This document shows, piece after piece, positions 1-6,383 of a stretch of 8,077 nucleotides of DNA (its first letter is position 1; every line of letters begins with the position of its first letter). The position numbers and the translations under genes were made by a program. Location of the stretch: assembly GCA_029935375.1 (NCBI GenBank), contig JAOZKL010000037.1, positions 1-8,077 of the forward strand, in the 5' to 3' direction. The stretch is from Patescibacteria group bacterium (GTDB lineage: Bacteria; Patescibacteriota; JACMRA01). The notes under the pieces are model-generated. The model was not told where the DNA came from. It worked only from the letters and a program-made list of their open reading frames with translations, and did not search any database.

Positions 1-93
1 TGTTGCGAGGGCTGGGGTGGATACAATTAGTAGAAGTACTAGGGTTAAAGTGGTGGTGATTTTGAAAATCGGACTTCTAAAGCATGATTTCAT
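1..93 (-). CDS. N-terminal fragment of a secreted protein (signal peptide only)
   Basis: The reverse strand reads an open frame of 31 codons from an ATG at 93-91 to the left edge, where it is cut off. The translation has a positive N-region (Lys, Arg, Lys within the first 11 residues), a hydrophobic core rich in Leu, Val, Thr and Ile, and ends in TPALA-T, a textbook signal peptidase I site (Ala-Leu-Ala before the cut). This indicates export across the cytoplasmic membrane. Nothing of the mature protein is visible, so its role is unknown; a sortase substrate is possible because a sortase lies nearby, but no sorting signal can be seen. A TATAAT box on the same strand at 111-106 sits 12 bases before the ATG and supports this start. 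The gene is divergent from the one starting at 193. Confidence 0.72.
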   Translation of the reverse strand, partial: MKSCFRSPIFKITTTLTLVLLLIVSTPALAT

Positions 94-105
94 AGATAAG
101 GAGTA

Positions 106-111
106 ATTATA
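106..111 (-). promoter_or_regulatory. Probable -10 box of the secreted-protein gene
   Basis: TATAAT on the minus strand, 12 bases before the ATG at 93. The expected start of transcription is about 99, giving a leader of only about 6 bases. No good -35 is seen: the best-placed hexamer, TTCTAA at 133-128, matches only 3 of 6 positions. Confidence 0.4.
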
Positions 112-154
112 TCTGGTCTAGCATAGTTTAGAATAATTTTCAAGTGATTAAATA

Positions 155-183
155 TTGACAAGTTTGATTTTAAACACTATCCT
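155..183 (+). promoter_or_regulatory. Sigma70-type promoter of the 106-aa gene
   Basis: A perfect -35 TTGACA at 155-160, a 17-base spacer and a -10 TATCCT (4 of 6 matches) at 178-183. The start codon follows after only 9 bases, so the predicted transcript starts about 1-4 bases before the ATG. This would be an almost leaderless mRNA. Confidence 0.55.
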
Positions 184-192
184 GAAAAAAGA

Positions 193-513
193 ATGAAAAA
201 TATAAAGGCTCTCTCAGATCACCTCAACAAAAACCCAAAAAAAGCAGCTTGGAGACAAGCTTATGTTTATCAGATTATCCACAAAAGCGTTGAAGATTTT
301 ATCAATGACGAGTTAACTACAGACCAAAAAGATATATTTATTACAACGGTCAAAGAAGATAAAAACATCTCAGTAACAATAAAAATAAAAAATAAAAGCT
401 TTACACCTTGGTTGAAGATAAACGAAGGTAAGATAAAAAATATTATCAAAGAAGAGCTTGTCTCAAAAAATATTTTAGGCGAAAAACAAGAACTAGAGCT
501 AAAAATAAAATAA
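193..513 (+). CDS. Small conserved-type protein of unknown function, 106 aa (possible DciA/DUF721-like fold)
   Basis: Not firmly recognised. It is a Lys-rich, soluble protein with no signal peptide or membrane segment. The order is a basic N-terminus with a Trp (residues 1-25), a helix (about 25-45), a beta-type stretch rich in Val, Ile and Lys (about 50-70), then a helix that may bind nucleic acid (about 75-105). This order, with Trp early, a strand reading like ISVTIKIKN and a helix with alternating Lys and Ile, loosely resembles DciA/DUF721 proteins, which load replicative helicases. That is a weak, memory-based resemblance and should be treated as a lead only. The start is supported by a promoter ending 9 bases upstream; there is no Shine-Dalgarno sequence. 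The gene is convergent with the sortase gene, with 6 bases between the stops. Confidence 0.6.
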   Translation: MKNIKALSDHLNKNPKKAAWRQAYVYQIIHKSVEDFINDELTTDQKDIFITTVKEDKNISVTIKIKNKSFTPWLKINEGKIKNIIKEELVSKNILGEKQELELKIK

Positions 514-519
514 TACCAC

Positions 520-1557
520 CTAATCCAAAACAAGCTCTCCACGAGTAAGCCACCGCTGATCTGGTATCCAACCTTGACCACGAATATAATGACTAACACA
601 GGTTTGGAGTGTTATAACACGACGATCTTCAAAAACATTGCCACCTCCTTTTTTGTAACCATATGCAGTGTTTGCATCATCATATGCAATCAATTTTGTT
701 TCAAATACTTTGAATTTTAACTTGCGACCATATTGATCATAAACATAAAATATTTCTCCAACTTTGCTTTTAGGAGTCTGCTTCAAGGCCTTAAATACAT
801 AATTCCACGGACTGATGATAGATGCATAATTTGCACTGTGCCCAATAAGGTATGAATTGCCTAACTCTCCAGGAGGAGGACTGACAACCCCACCAAGATG
901 AACCGCCCCATCTTTTAACATTTTTAATACAGGAGTTGATGTATAATTACCGTTATAAGCAGCATTTGGATCTTCAATAATAGGGTTTCTATAATCTATA
1001 GAGCCGTCTGCTTTAGTGTGGAACATATGCTCATCTCTCGCCCAAATTATTGGAGCATCTATACGATGAGCTGGATATACTATTCTATTTGCTCTCTCTG
1101 GATTGCTAGGAATTGGTATCAGATCACTCAACGATGGCACCGCACTTTCCTCAGAAGTTTCAACCTCCGTAGTGCTAAAATCCACCGTAGGTTTGGACAT
1201 TATAAACCCAAGATTGTTATAATACTCTCGCTCCTGACCAGTAGAAACAACCACCCCATCATCATCAATATAGACCGGCATTGATTTGCCATTTACCCTT
1301 GGATTTGTATGACTATGAAAAACCTTCTCTATTATGATAGATTCTGGCTCGATTATATCTCCAAGTTTTTTTGCCAAAGCAGTGTGTTGAACAACATTGA
1401 ACGAGAGGGAATCCTCTGGAATAACAACAGCTGCAGACCCAAGATTATCTGAACGAAATACAAACAAGGATAAAATAATCACAACAAAAGCATAAAACCT
1501 GTATCTATATCTCCATATTTTACGGAGCTTGAACCTCTTTTTTGTTTTATAACTCAT
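520..1557 (-). CDS. Membrane-anchored sortase (cysteine transpeptidase)
   Basis: Sortases cut a sorting motif (LPXTG-like) on exported proteins and link the product to a cell-surface nucleophile. This 345-aa protein has a very basic N-terminus (1-20), one hydrophobic segment (about 21-35) that should anchor it in the membrane, a long extracytoplasmic linker (about 40-155) rich in acidic residues near its end, and a C-terminal sortase domain (about 157-345). The catalytic set is visible: His240 in the motif LIGHS, Cys320 in TLQTC and Arg335 in RWLTRGEL. The upstream motif GAVHLGG followed by PG and GN also fits the family. The roughly 115-residue linker makes it longer than a typical 200-250 aa sortase; the subclass cannot be set by eye. 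It lies 58 bases after the S2P protease gene and may be co-transcribed with it, though it has its own promoter-like sequence. No substrate with a sorting signal is seen in the window. Confidence 0.9.
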   Translation of the reverse strand: MSYKTKKRFKLRKIWRYRYRFYAFVVIILSLFVFRSDNLGSAAVVIPEDSLSFNVVQHTALAKKLGDIIEPESIIIEKVFHSHTNPRVNGKSMPVYIDDDGVVVSTGQEREYYNNLGFIMSKPTVDFSTTEVETSEESAVPSLSDLIPIPSNPERANRIVYPAHRIDAPIIWARDEHMFHTKADGSIDYRNPIIEDPNAAYNGNYTSTPVLKMLKDGAVHLGGVVSPPPGELGNSYLIGHSANYASIISPWNYVFKALKQTPKSKVGEIFYVYDQYGRKLKFKVFETKLIAYDDANTAYGYKKGGGNVFEDRRVITLQTCVSHYIRGQGWIPDQRWLTRGELVLD

Positions 1558-1575
1558 ATTATAATATCAATATAT

Positions 1576-1604
1576 AGTATACTGCAAAATAGAACTCTTT
1601 GCAA
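1576..1604 (-). promoter_or_regulatory. Probable promoter of the sortase gene
   Basis: On the minus strand, TTGCAA (4 of 6 matches) at 1604-1599, a 17-base spacer and TATACT (5 of 6) at 1581-1576. The expected transcript starts near 1569, giving a leader of about 12 bases before the ATG at 1557. The region is very AT-rich and other -10-like boxes lie nearer the ATG, so the exact start is uncertain. Confidence 0.4.
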
Positions 1605-1615
1605 TTAACCTACAA

Positions 1616-3010
1616 CTAGAGCTTCTTAATATCACTGACAGCGACTAATATCATCAGTCCAATCATTAGCAGCATTGTCAATGTGATTGCAATTGCCTCT
1701 ACTTTTTTGCTTCTTTTACCAGTTATCTTGTTTATAGTTAGTATCAAGATACGACCACCATCAAGAGCAGGGATTGGAACCAAATTAAAGACAGCTAAAA
1801 ATACTGAAATAGTAGCCATAGCATATAATATCAATGCGATACCTCCTTGTTCAAATATCTGAGAACCAAGATTGCCTATGCCAATAGGACCACTAACCTG
1901 TTTTAATATTTCCTTTTCCTGATCAGTTGCAGATGGCAATAAAGCTGTAAATATATCTCCTACACTCTTAACTGTTTCTTTAAAAGTCCAAACTGTTTCG
2001 TCATATCCAGATCCAATAGTTCCCCAAAATCCTTCCCCCTCATATTCTAGTGTATACATTGGTATAACCCCTATTTTGTAACGATCATCATCTTCAGATT
2101 TTTCTGCCGTAATTATAGTAACCTCGTTTGTATCAGTTTTATTGCTCTTATATTCTACAATAACTTCGCTAGGACCATTATCATTAACAAGATCTGTAAA
2201 CTCTTGGAAACTGAATATATCTTTTGCACTTCTGTCATCATATCTAACTATCTCATCTCCGGGCTCTAGACCTGCCTTATCTGCGGGACTATCTTTGATA
2301 ATGCCTTGTAAAAAGAATCCTTCTGAAACAATTGTAGTGTCTTGCCTCAACTGCTCAGCATAGTCAATATCTGTTACATTCTTTTTGATTGTAGAGAAAC
2401 CAAGTATCATCGATAGCATTATCCATGCAAATAAAAGGTTGAATATAATACCACCCAACATTATCAGCACCTTTTGCCAGTATTTTTTGTTAAATAGGAC
2501 ATGTTTGGAGGAAAGCTTTGCATCGTACTCCCACTCTATTAATGTCTTTAATTGTTTCAACAACGAGTCTGTAGCTTCTATCTTTCTCTTTTTTAATTGG
2601 ATTTCAAACTCTTTCCACTTATCAGTATAATCTATGTTATTCTCTTCCAAGAAAAATTGCAACTCACGATTAGATATTATCTCACTAGTCCTATTCTCTA
2701 TATATTCCAACTTTGCCTTTGCTGCGTCTTTCAGGCTCATATCTTTTGCCTCGTCTATAGCATCGTGATCACCATAAATTTTGGCAAAACCACCAAGTGG
2801 CAACCAGTTAATAGACCATACTATCCCCTTCCATTTTTTATAAAAAGCTCTAGGAGGCAACCCTATACCATATTCCAAAACCTTGACCTTGAACAATCTA
2901 GCAAAGAGCAAATGTCCAAACTCGTGTATAGCTACCAATGGTATTAATAAAACTATAAACCAAAACGAAATCTCCAATATCTTCATTATCACATCAACAA
3001 CAATTTCCAT
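1616..3010 (-). CDS. rseP: RseP/site-2 protease family zinc metalloprotease (M50) with PDZ domain
   Basis: This intramembrane protease cuts membrane-bound substrates such as anti-sigma factors or leftover signal peptides. The 464-aa sequence shows, in order: a first membrane segment with the zinc-binding HEFGH (29-33); the PLGGF/Y-type loop (71-75); a long charged, helical stretch (about 82-170); a second membrane segment (about 181-204) with the motif LGG..FN in place of the usual GP..N; one PDZ domain (about 232-305) with the AGLEPGDEI signature; the SGPIGI motif (373-378); and the last membrane segments, with the third zinc ligand expected at Asp417 in PALDGGR. One PDZ domain is the usual Gram-positive/CPR pattern (E. 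coli RseP has two). The stretch between PLGGF and the second membrane segment is far longer than usual. The start at 3010 is chosen because a TATAAT lies 14 bases upstream; Met9 at 2986 is an alternative. The gene follows the 198-aa gene on the same strand. The symbol is by family; the substrate is unknown. Confidence 0.92.
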   Translation of the reverse strand: MEIVVDVIMKILEISFWFIVLLIPLVAIHEFGHLLFARLFKVKVLEYGIGLPPRAFYKKWKGIVWSINWLPLGGFAKIYGDHDAIDEAKDMSLKDAAKAKLEYIENRTSEIISNRELQFFLEENNIDYTDKWKEFEIQLKKRKIEATDSLLKQLKTLIEWEYDAKLSSKHVLFNKKYWQKVLIMLGGIIFNLLFAWIMLSMILGFSTIKKNVTDIDYAEQLRQDTTIVSEGFFLQGIIKDSPADKAGLEPGDEIVRYDDRSAKDIFSFQEFTDLVNDNGPSEVIVEYKSNKTDTNEVTIITAEKSEDDDRYKIGVIPMYTLEYEGEGFWGTIGSGYDETVWTFKETVKSVGDIFTALLPSATDQEKEILKQVSGPIGIGNLGSQIFEQGGIALILYAMATISVFLAVFNLVPIPALDGGRILILTINKITGKRSKKVEAIAITLTMLLMIGLMILVAVSDIKKL

Positions 3011-3024
3011 AAATATGTATTTTA

Positions 3025-3051
3025 ATTATAAAACAAAGCTAAGTTAGACAA
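3025..3051 (-). promoter_or_regulatory. Probable promoter of the S2P protease gene
   Basis: A perfect -10 TATAAT on the minus strand at 3030-3025, 14 bases from the ATG at 3010. The nearest -35-like box is TTGTCT at 3051-3046 with a short 15-base spacer. A perfect TTGACA is present at 3064-3059 but is 28 bases away, too far to pair. The -35 region overlaps the palindrome at 3047-3062, which could make it a regulated promoter. Confidence 0.4.
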
Positions 3052-3085
3052 TCAAAATTGTCAAGAGGATGTAATTTTCAATCAA
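3046..3085. repeat. Direct repeat, copy 1, bracketing the 3' end of the 198-aa gene
   Basis: Positions 3046-3067 match 3640-3661 at 21 of 22 bases. After a spacer of unlike sequence, a second block at 3076-3085 matches 3674-3683 at 9 of 10 bases. Read on the minus strand, this copy still encodes LDNFDCL, the same heptapeptide found near the start of the 198-aa protein, with only synonymous third-position changes, but the ATG is lost and a TAG follows two codons later. It overlaps the stop codon of the 198-aa gene. This looks like the remnant of a duplicated gene start. Confidence 0.7.
3047..3062. repeat. Palindrome, copy 1 (upstream of the S2P gene)
   Basis: GACAAT-CAAA-ATTGTC: two perfect 6-base arms around a 4-base centre. 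A second copy with the same arms is at 3641-3656. It lies within the longer direct repeat and overlaps the -35 region of the protease gene. It could be an operator, or simply part of a duplicated gene fragment. Confidence 0.6.
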
Positions 3086-3674
3086 GCTGGAGACCATTCT
3101 TGGTTAAATACTTTATTATTCCATGCGAAAATGACTTTTTTACAGTGTGATGTAAAACAGCATCAGATGCCCTATCCATTAAAGATATCTGAGATTTTAG
3201 TAAGTTATTACTATTTTCCTCTAACAATGAAATCTCGTCAAAAGGTATTCTTGCCCAGATTTTATCTATATTTTTATTATTCTTTAACTGAGGAGCTTGC
3301 CAATATTCTTTTTCATTACAATCTTTTAATATTTGATGTAAACGTTTTTTTAAATCATACTCCAAAACAGACTCCTCTAATAAAAGTTCAATATATTCAC
3401 TACTTAGCCTAAAAAAATATACAGCCCCTACGCTCAAAACAATAATATCTTGAAATAAAGTAACTCCCCAAAAACTATTATCTACATTATCAGCTTCTCC
3501 TATCAATCTAGATAAATATTCAACTGTTATTAATCTATCTTTAGAGTTTGGCACAAGTCTTTCGAAAACTGATGCTGCGGATTCGATAGACTCCCGATCA
3601 ATAGTTGTACGATTTGTAATCATAGATAATAACTGAAGCAGACAATCGAAATTGTCAAGAGCGGCAATATCCAT
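3078..3674 (-). CDS. Unrecognised 198-aa cytoplasmic protein
   Basis: No family is recognised. The sequence is acidic in its first half, mostly helical, and has no signal peptide; a short hydrophobic patch (about 73-88, FQDIIVLSVGAVYFF) is too polar at its edges to call a membrane segment with confidence. The middle (about 90-115) is Leu/Glu-rich and may form a long helix. There are two Cys residues (11 and 118) and no obvious catalytic motif. The frame uses TGA as stop. Its first codons (LDNFDCL at residues 6-12) are repeated just after its own stop codon, so direct repeats bracket the gene. It reads in the same direction as the protease gene, 67 bases upstream of it, and diverges from the ATPase gene. 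It could be lineage-specific. The gene call rests on the long open frame and sensible amino-acid composition. Confidence 0.65.
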   Translation of the reverse strand: MDIAALDNFDCLLQLLSMITNRTTIDRESIESAASVFERLVPNSKDRLITVEYLSRLIGEADNVDNSFWGVTLFQDIIVLSVGAVYFFRLSSEYIELLLEESVLEYDLKKRLHQILKDCNEKEYWQAPQLKNNKNIDKIWARIPFDEISLLEENSNNLLKSQISLMDRASDAVLHHTVKKSFSHGIIKYLTKNGLQLD

Positions 3675-3683
3675 TTCAATTAA
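3640..3683. repeat. Direct repeat, copy 2, bracketing the 5' end of the 198-aa gene
   Basis: Partner of the repeat at 3046-3085, 594 bases away measured on the 22-base core. It contains the start codon of the 198-aa gene and codons 1-12. The two matching blocks are separated by 12 bases here and 8 bases in the other copy. Confidence 0.7.
3641..3656. repeat. Palindrome, copy 2 (inside codons 7-12 of the 198-aa gene)
   Basis: GACAAT-CGAA-ATTGTC. On the mRNA (minus) strand the loop reads TTCG between the arms, the sequence of a very stable UUCG-type tetraloop, though the closing pair here is U-A and not the most stable C-G. A hairpin so near the start codon could affect translation. Confidence 0.5.
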
Positions 3684-3764
3684 AAATAAAATTATCCAAA
3701 TCAGCCAACAATCAGATGATAATATTAATATGACAAACTATGACTAATTAAATACGAGTACCTA

Positions 3765-3796
3765 TTGACAAAGTACAAAAAATATCCATATATAAT
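3765..3796 (+). promoter_or_regulatory. Promoter of the V/A-ATPase B gene
   Basis: Perfect -35 TTGACA at 3765-3770. The -10 is within TATATAAT at 3789-3796: TATATA at 3789-3794 gives an 18-base spacer, TATAAT at 3791-3796 a 20-base one. The leader before the ATG at 3822 would be about 20 bases, with no Shine-Dalgarno sequence. Confidence 0.6.
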
Positions 3797-3821
3797 TTCA
3801 TACTTTATTTTATAAAAAATT

Positions 3822-5225
3822 ATGATCTCATACAAATCTGTAAAAACACTAAAAGGCCCATTAGTATTCATTGAAAATACCGAAAAAGTTGGTTTTCAAG
3901 AAATTGTATCTATAAAAGACCCTAATGGCAAACAATCCTTTGGACAAGTAATCGCACTAGAGGGTGCAACAGCTGTTGTTCAGTTATTTGAAGACGCTGC
4001 AGGGCTACAAATTGAAGGTGCTGAAGCAATATTTACAGGAGAAACCAAAAAAGTTGGGCTATCACCATCTATCCTTGGACGAATATTCAATGGATATGGA
4101 GACCCAATTGATGGCAAAAACCCTATAATTGAAGGAGAGAAATGGGATGTAAACGGTGTCCTACCACTAAAATACAAAGATATAAACGGAGGAGCTATCA
4201 ACCCAGCTGCTCGTGAAGAACCAAACGACTTTATCCAAACTGGGATATCTGCAATTGACCTTACCAACACAGTTGTAAAAGGACAAAAGATCCCTATTTT
4301 CTCTGGAAATGGACTGCCAGATCTAGAATTACTAGCACAAATTGCCAGCCAAGCTAGGACAAACAACGCAGACGACAAGTTCGTTGTAGTGGTTGCAGGA
4401 ATGGGAATAACAAACGATAACTATAAGTACTTAAAAGGCGAAATGGAAAAGAGTGGAGCGCTTGCACGTTCTGTAATGTTTGTAAATCTTGCTTCTGACC
4501 CAGTTGTAGAAAGGATCCTTACACCTAGACTTGCACTAACAGTTTCTGAATATTTGGCTTACGAGCTTGGATTCTCTGTTCTTACATTGATGTTTGATAT
4601 GAGTAACTATGCAAATGCACTGCGTGAGGTGTCAGCTGCCAGAAACGAAATCCCTGGCCGTGCGGGATACCCCGGTTACCTATACACAGATCTCGCAGGA
4701 ATGTACGAAAGAGCCGGAACCGTACAAGGAAAAAAAGGAAGTATTACACAAATCCCTATCCTAACGATGCCAAACGATGACAAAACTCATCCAATCCCAG
4801 ATCTTACTGGATATATTACAGAAGGGCAAATCTCACTAGACAGATCTCTACACAAAAAAGGCATCTACCCAAATATTGACATACACAAATCTCTAAGTCG
4901 TCTAAAAGACAAAGGGCAAGGAGAAGGTAAAACCCGTGAAGATCATGACAAAGTTGCAGATCAAGTCTTTGCATCGCTAGCTGAAGGTCTACGACAAGAG
5001 GAGCTCGCACTAGTACTTGGTAAAGACTCACTAACAGAAACAGGTCGTAAATACTTAGAGTTTAACAAAGCCTACTATGAAAAATTCCTAAACCAAGGAA
5101 AAGTAAACAGAAGCATAGAAGAAACTCTAGATATATCTTGGGATATATTGTCTATCTTACCTCGTGAAGAACTAAAGAAAGTAAAAGACGAACTGGTCGA
5201 AAAATACGGTCCAAATATTAAATAA
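3822..5225 (+). CDS. ntpB: V/A-type ATP synthase subunit B
   Basis: Subunit B is the non-catalytic partner of subunit A in the A3B3 head of V/A-type rotary ATPases, which pump H+ or Na+ or make ATP at the membrane. The 467 aa are the normal length (about 460). Seen in order: the beta-barrel domain (1-75); the ILGRIFNGYGDPID segment (84-97); a degenerate P-loop region (about 156-175, KIPIFSGNGLPDLELLAQIA), as expected for B, with Asp-Leu where His-Asn is common; YITEGQI (331-337); and the signature P350-N-I-D ending in SLSRL, where Arg360 is the expected arginine finger reaching into the A-subunit site. GEGKTREDH (367-375) and VLGKDSLTE (398-406) also fit Enterococcus-type NtpB. The usual neighbours A and D are absent: it has its own promoter, a terminator just after the stop, and unrelated genes on both sides. 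The symbol follows the Enterococcus name; atpB is also used. Confidence 0.95.
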   Translation: MISYKSVKTLKGPLVFIENTEKVGFQEIVSIKDPNGKQSFGQVIALEGATAVVQLFEDAAGLQIEGAEAIFTGETKKVGLSPSILGRIFNGYGDPIDGKNPIIEGEKWDVNGVLPLKYKDINGGAINPAAREEPNDFIQTGISAIDLTNTVVKGQKIPIFSGNGLPDLELLAQIASQARTNNADDKFVVVVAGMGITNDNYKYLKGEMEKSGALARSVMFVNLASDPVVERILTPRLALTVSEYLAYELGFSVLTLMFDMSNYANALREVSAARNEIPGRAGYPGYLYTDLAGMYERAGTVQGKKGSITQIPILTMPNDDKTHPIPDLTGYITEGQISLDRSLHKKGIYPNIDIHKSLSRLKDKGQGEGKTREDHDKVADQVFASLAEGLRQEELALVLGKDSLTETGRKYLEFNKAYYEKFLNQGKVNRSIEETLDISWDILSILPREELKKVKDELVEKYGPNIK

Positions 5226-5238
5226 AAAAATATTCTTC

Positions 5239-5263
5239 AACTCCCTAATCTGGGAGTTTTTTT
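5239..5263 (+). terminator. Intrinsic terminator after ntpB
   Basis: A perfect 7-base stem, AACTCCC (5239-5245) and GGGAGTT (5252-5258), with the 6-base loop TAATCT, followed by an uninterrupted T run to 5263. It starts 14 bases after the ntpB stop codon and closes that gene as a single-gene unit. Confidence 0.9.
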
Positions 5264-5273
5264 GTATCCAAAA

Positions 5274-5279
5274 TATAAT
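5274..5279 (+). promoter_or_regulatory. Possible -10 box for murB
   Basis: TATAAT, 16 bases before the murB ATG. No good -35 lies upstream; the place where it should be (about 5251-5256) is occupied by the right arm of the ntpB terminator. If real it gives a leader of about 10 bases. The region is AT-rich, so chance is possible. Confidence 0.35.
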
Positions 5280-5295
5280 AAAATAAAACAAGCCT

Positions 5296-6324
5296 ATGCC
5301 AAAAATTGAAGAAAACACACTACTGAGCAAATACACAACATGGCAAATTGGAGGAAAGGCGGATATACTAGTAGAGGTAGAAAGTGCTAAAGAACTACTA
5401 GCAACTATCCAGACAGCTGTAGAGCAAAACACTCCATATACAATTTTGGGCGGAGGATCCAATGTATTGATATCTGACGATGGCATCAGAGGGGTTGTGA
5501 TAATCAACAAATCCAACAAAATAACAATCATAGGTGGCGAAGAGGAAATACATATTATAAATGACAAAGTAGAAGAAACTAGACACAAGGAAATTGACAC
5601 AGAAAAGTTTTATACATTCCAAGATCTAGACTTTGCAGAGAGCGGAAAAGAGACAATAATCGAGCTAGGCTCTGGCACTGGCCTGGCATTTGCAATCAGA
5701 CAAACCCTACGAGAAGGTCTAAGTGGGCTACAATGGTTCAGCGGAATACCCGGAACTGTTGGAGGGGCGCTATTCAACAATATCCACGGTGGCACTCATC
5801 ACTTTTCTGAGTATTTTGACTCTGCTGTGATATACGACCCAGAGACCAACAAGACCAAAACAGTACAAAAAGAATTTTTTGAGTTTGGGTACGATGACAG
5901 CGTATTGAGAAATAACAAAGGTATAATCGTACTGACTATTAGACTGAAACTATACAAAGGAGATAACAAGCAAAACGAACATGCAAAATGGACTGCAAAA
6001 GAGTGGGCAAAACGCAAAAAGAGCCAACCACAAATGACATGTGGCTGTGTATTCAAAAACATCTCTGAAAAAGACAAACAAAGATGCAAACTACCTACCG
6101 CAAGCGCTGGATACATAATAGACAAAGAGCTGGGGCTAGTGGGCAAACAGATTGGCAATGCGATAGTTTCTGACAAACATGCTAACTTTATAGAAAACAT
6201 TGATAAAAAAGCGACAGCAAACAATGTAATGAAGCTAATAGAACTTATACAAACAAAAACTAGAGAAAAACTTGGCATTGAGCTAGAGACAGAAATCAGC
6301 TTTCTTGGATTTGATGAGGAATAA
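5296..6324 (+). CDS. murB: UDP-N-acetylenolpyruvoylglucosamine reductase (MurB)
   Basis: MurB uses FAD and NADPH to reduce UDP-GlcNAc-enolpyruvate to UDP-MurNAc, the second step of peptidoglycan precursor synthesis in the cytoplasm. The 342 aa contain the N-terminal motif YTTWQIGGKAD (13-23), the FAD-binding ILGGGSNVLI (50-59), GIPGTVGGAL (150-159) and, in the C-terminal domain, TCGCVFKN (248-255), SAGYIID (270-276), VSDKHANFI (291-299) and LETEI (330-334), which holds the conserved Glu. Cys251 sits where E. coli has the proton-donating Ser229; Cys is found there in some MurBs. Two oddities: the motif FGYRDS, whose Arg is catalytic (Arg159 in E. coli), reads FGYDDS here (197-202), and there is an acidic insertion of about 37 residues (about 82-118) in the FAD domain. 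The usual MNAGAYG reads FNNIHGG. The amino-sugar kinase gene follows 59 bases later with its own promoter. Confidence 0.94.
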   Translation: MPKIEENTLLSKYTTWQIGGKADILVEVESAKELLATIQTAVEQNTPYTILGGGSNVLISDDGIRGVVIINKSNKITIIGGEEEIHIINDKVEETRHKEIDTEKFYTFQDLDFAESGKETIIELGSGTGLAFAIRQTLREGLSGLQWFSGIPGTVGGALFNNIHGGTHHFSEYFDSAVIYDPETNKTKTVQKEFFEFGYDDSVLRNNKGIIVLTIRLKLYKGDNKQNEHAKWTAKEWAKRKKSQPQMTCGCVFKNISEKDKQRCKLPTASAGYIIDKELGLVGKQIGNAIVSDKHANFIENIDKKATANNVMKLIELIQTKTREKLGIELETEISFLGFDEE

Positions 6325-6348
6325 CTGCAACGATAAAACCAAAAACCT

Positions 6349-6377
6349 TTGACAACTGACACAAACATAGTTATAAT
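6349..6377 (+). promoter_or_regulatory. Perfect consensus promoter of the amino-sugar kinase gene (leaderless)
   Basis: TTGACA at 6349-6354, exactly 17 bases, TATAAT at 6372-6377: both hexamers match the sigma70 consensus at all positions. The ATG begins at 6384, only 6 bases after the -10 box, just where transcription should begin. The mRNA should therefore be leaderless. Confidence 0.8.
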
Positions 6378-6383
6378 ATATAC

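Noticed and set aside
3047..3062. The palindrome read as an intrinsic terminator of the 198-aa gene
   Set aside because: The stem is only 6 bases and AT-rich, and no T run follows it on the minus strand.
3980..4378. A 132-codon minus-strand frame inside ntpB
   Set aside because: It is antisense to a strongly conserved ATPase domain, with no promoter and no recognisable protein features.
5172..5600. A 142-codon minus-strand frame with hydrophobic stretches across the ntpB/murB junction
   Set aside because: It is opposite murB and crosses the terminator; the hydrophobic look comes from the complement of Lys- and Asn-rich coding DNA.
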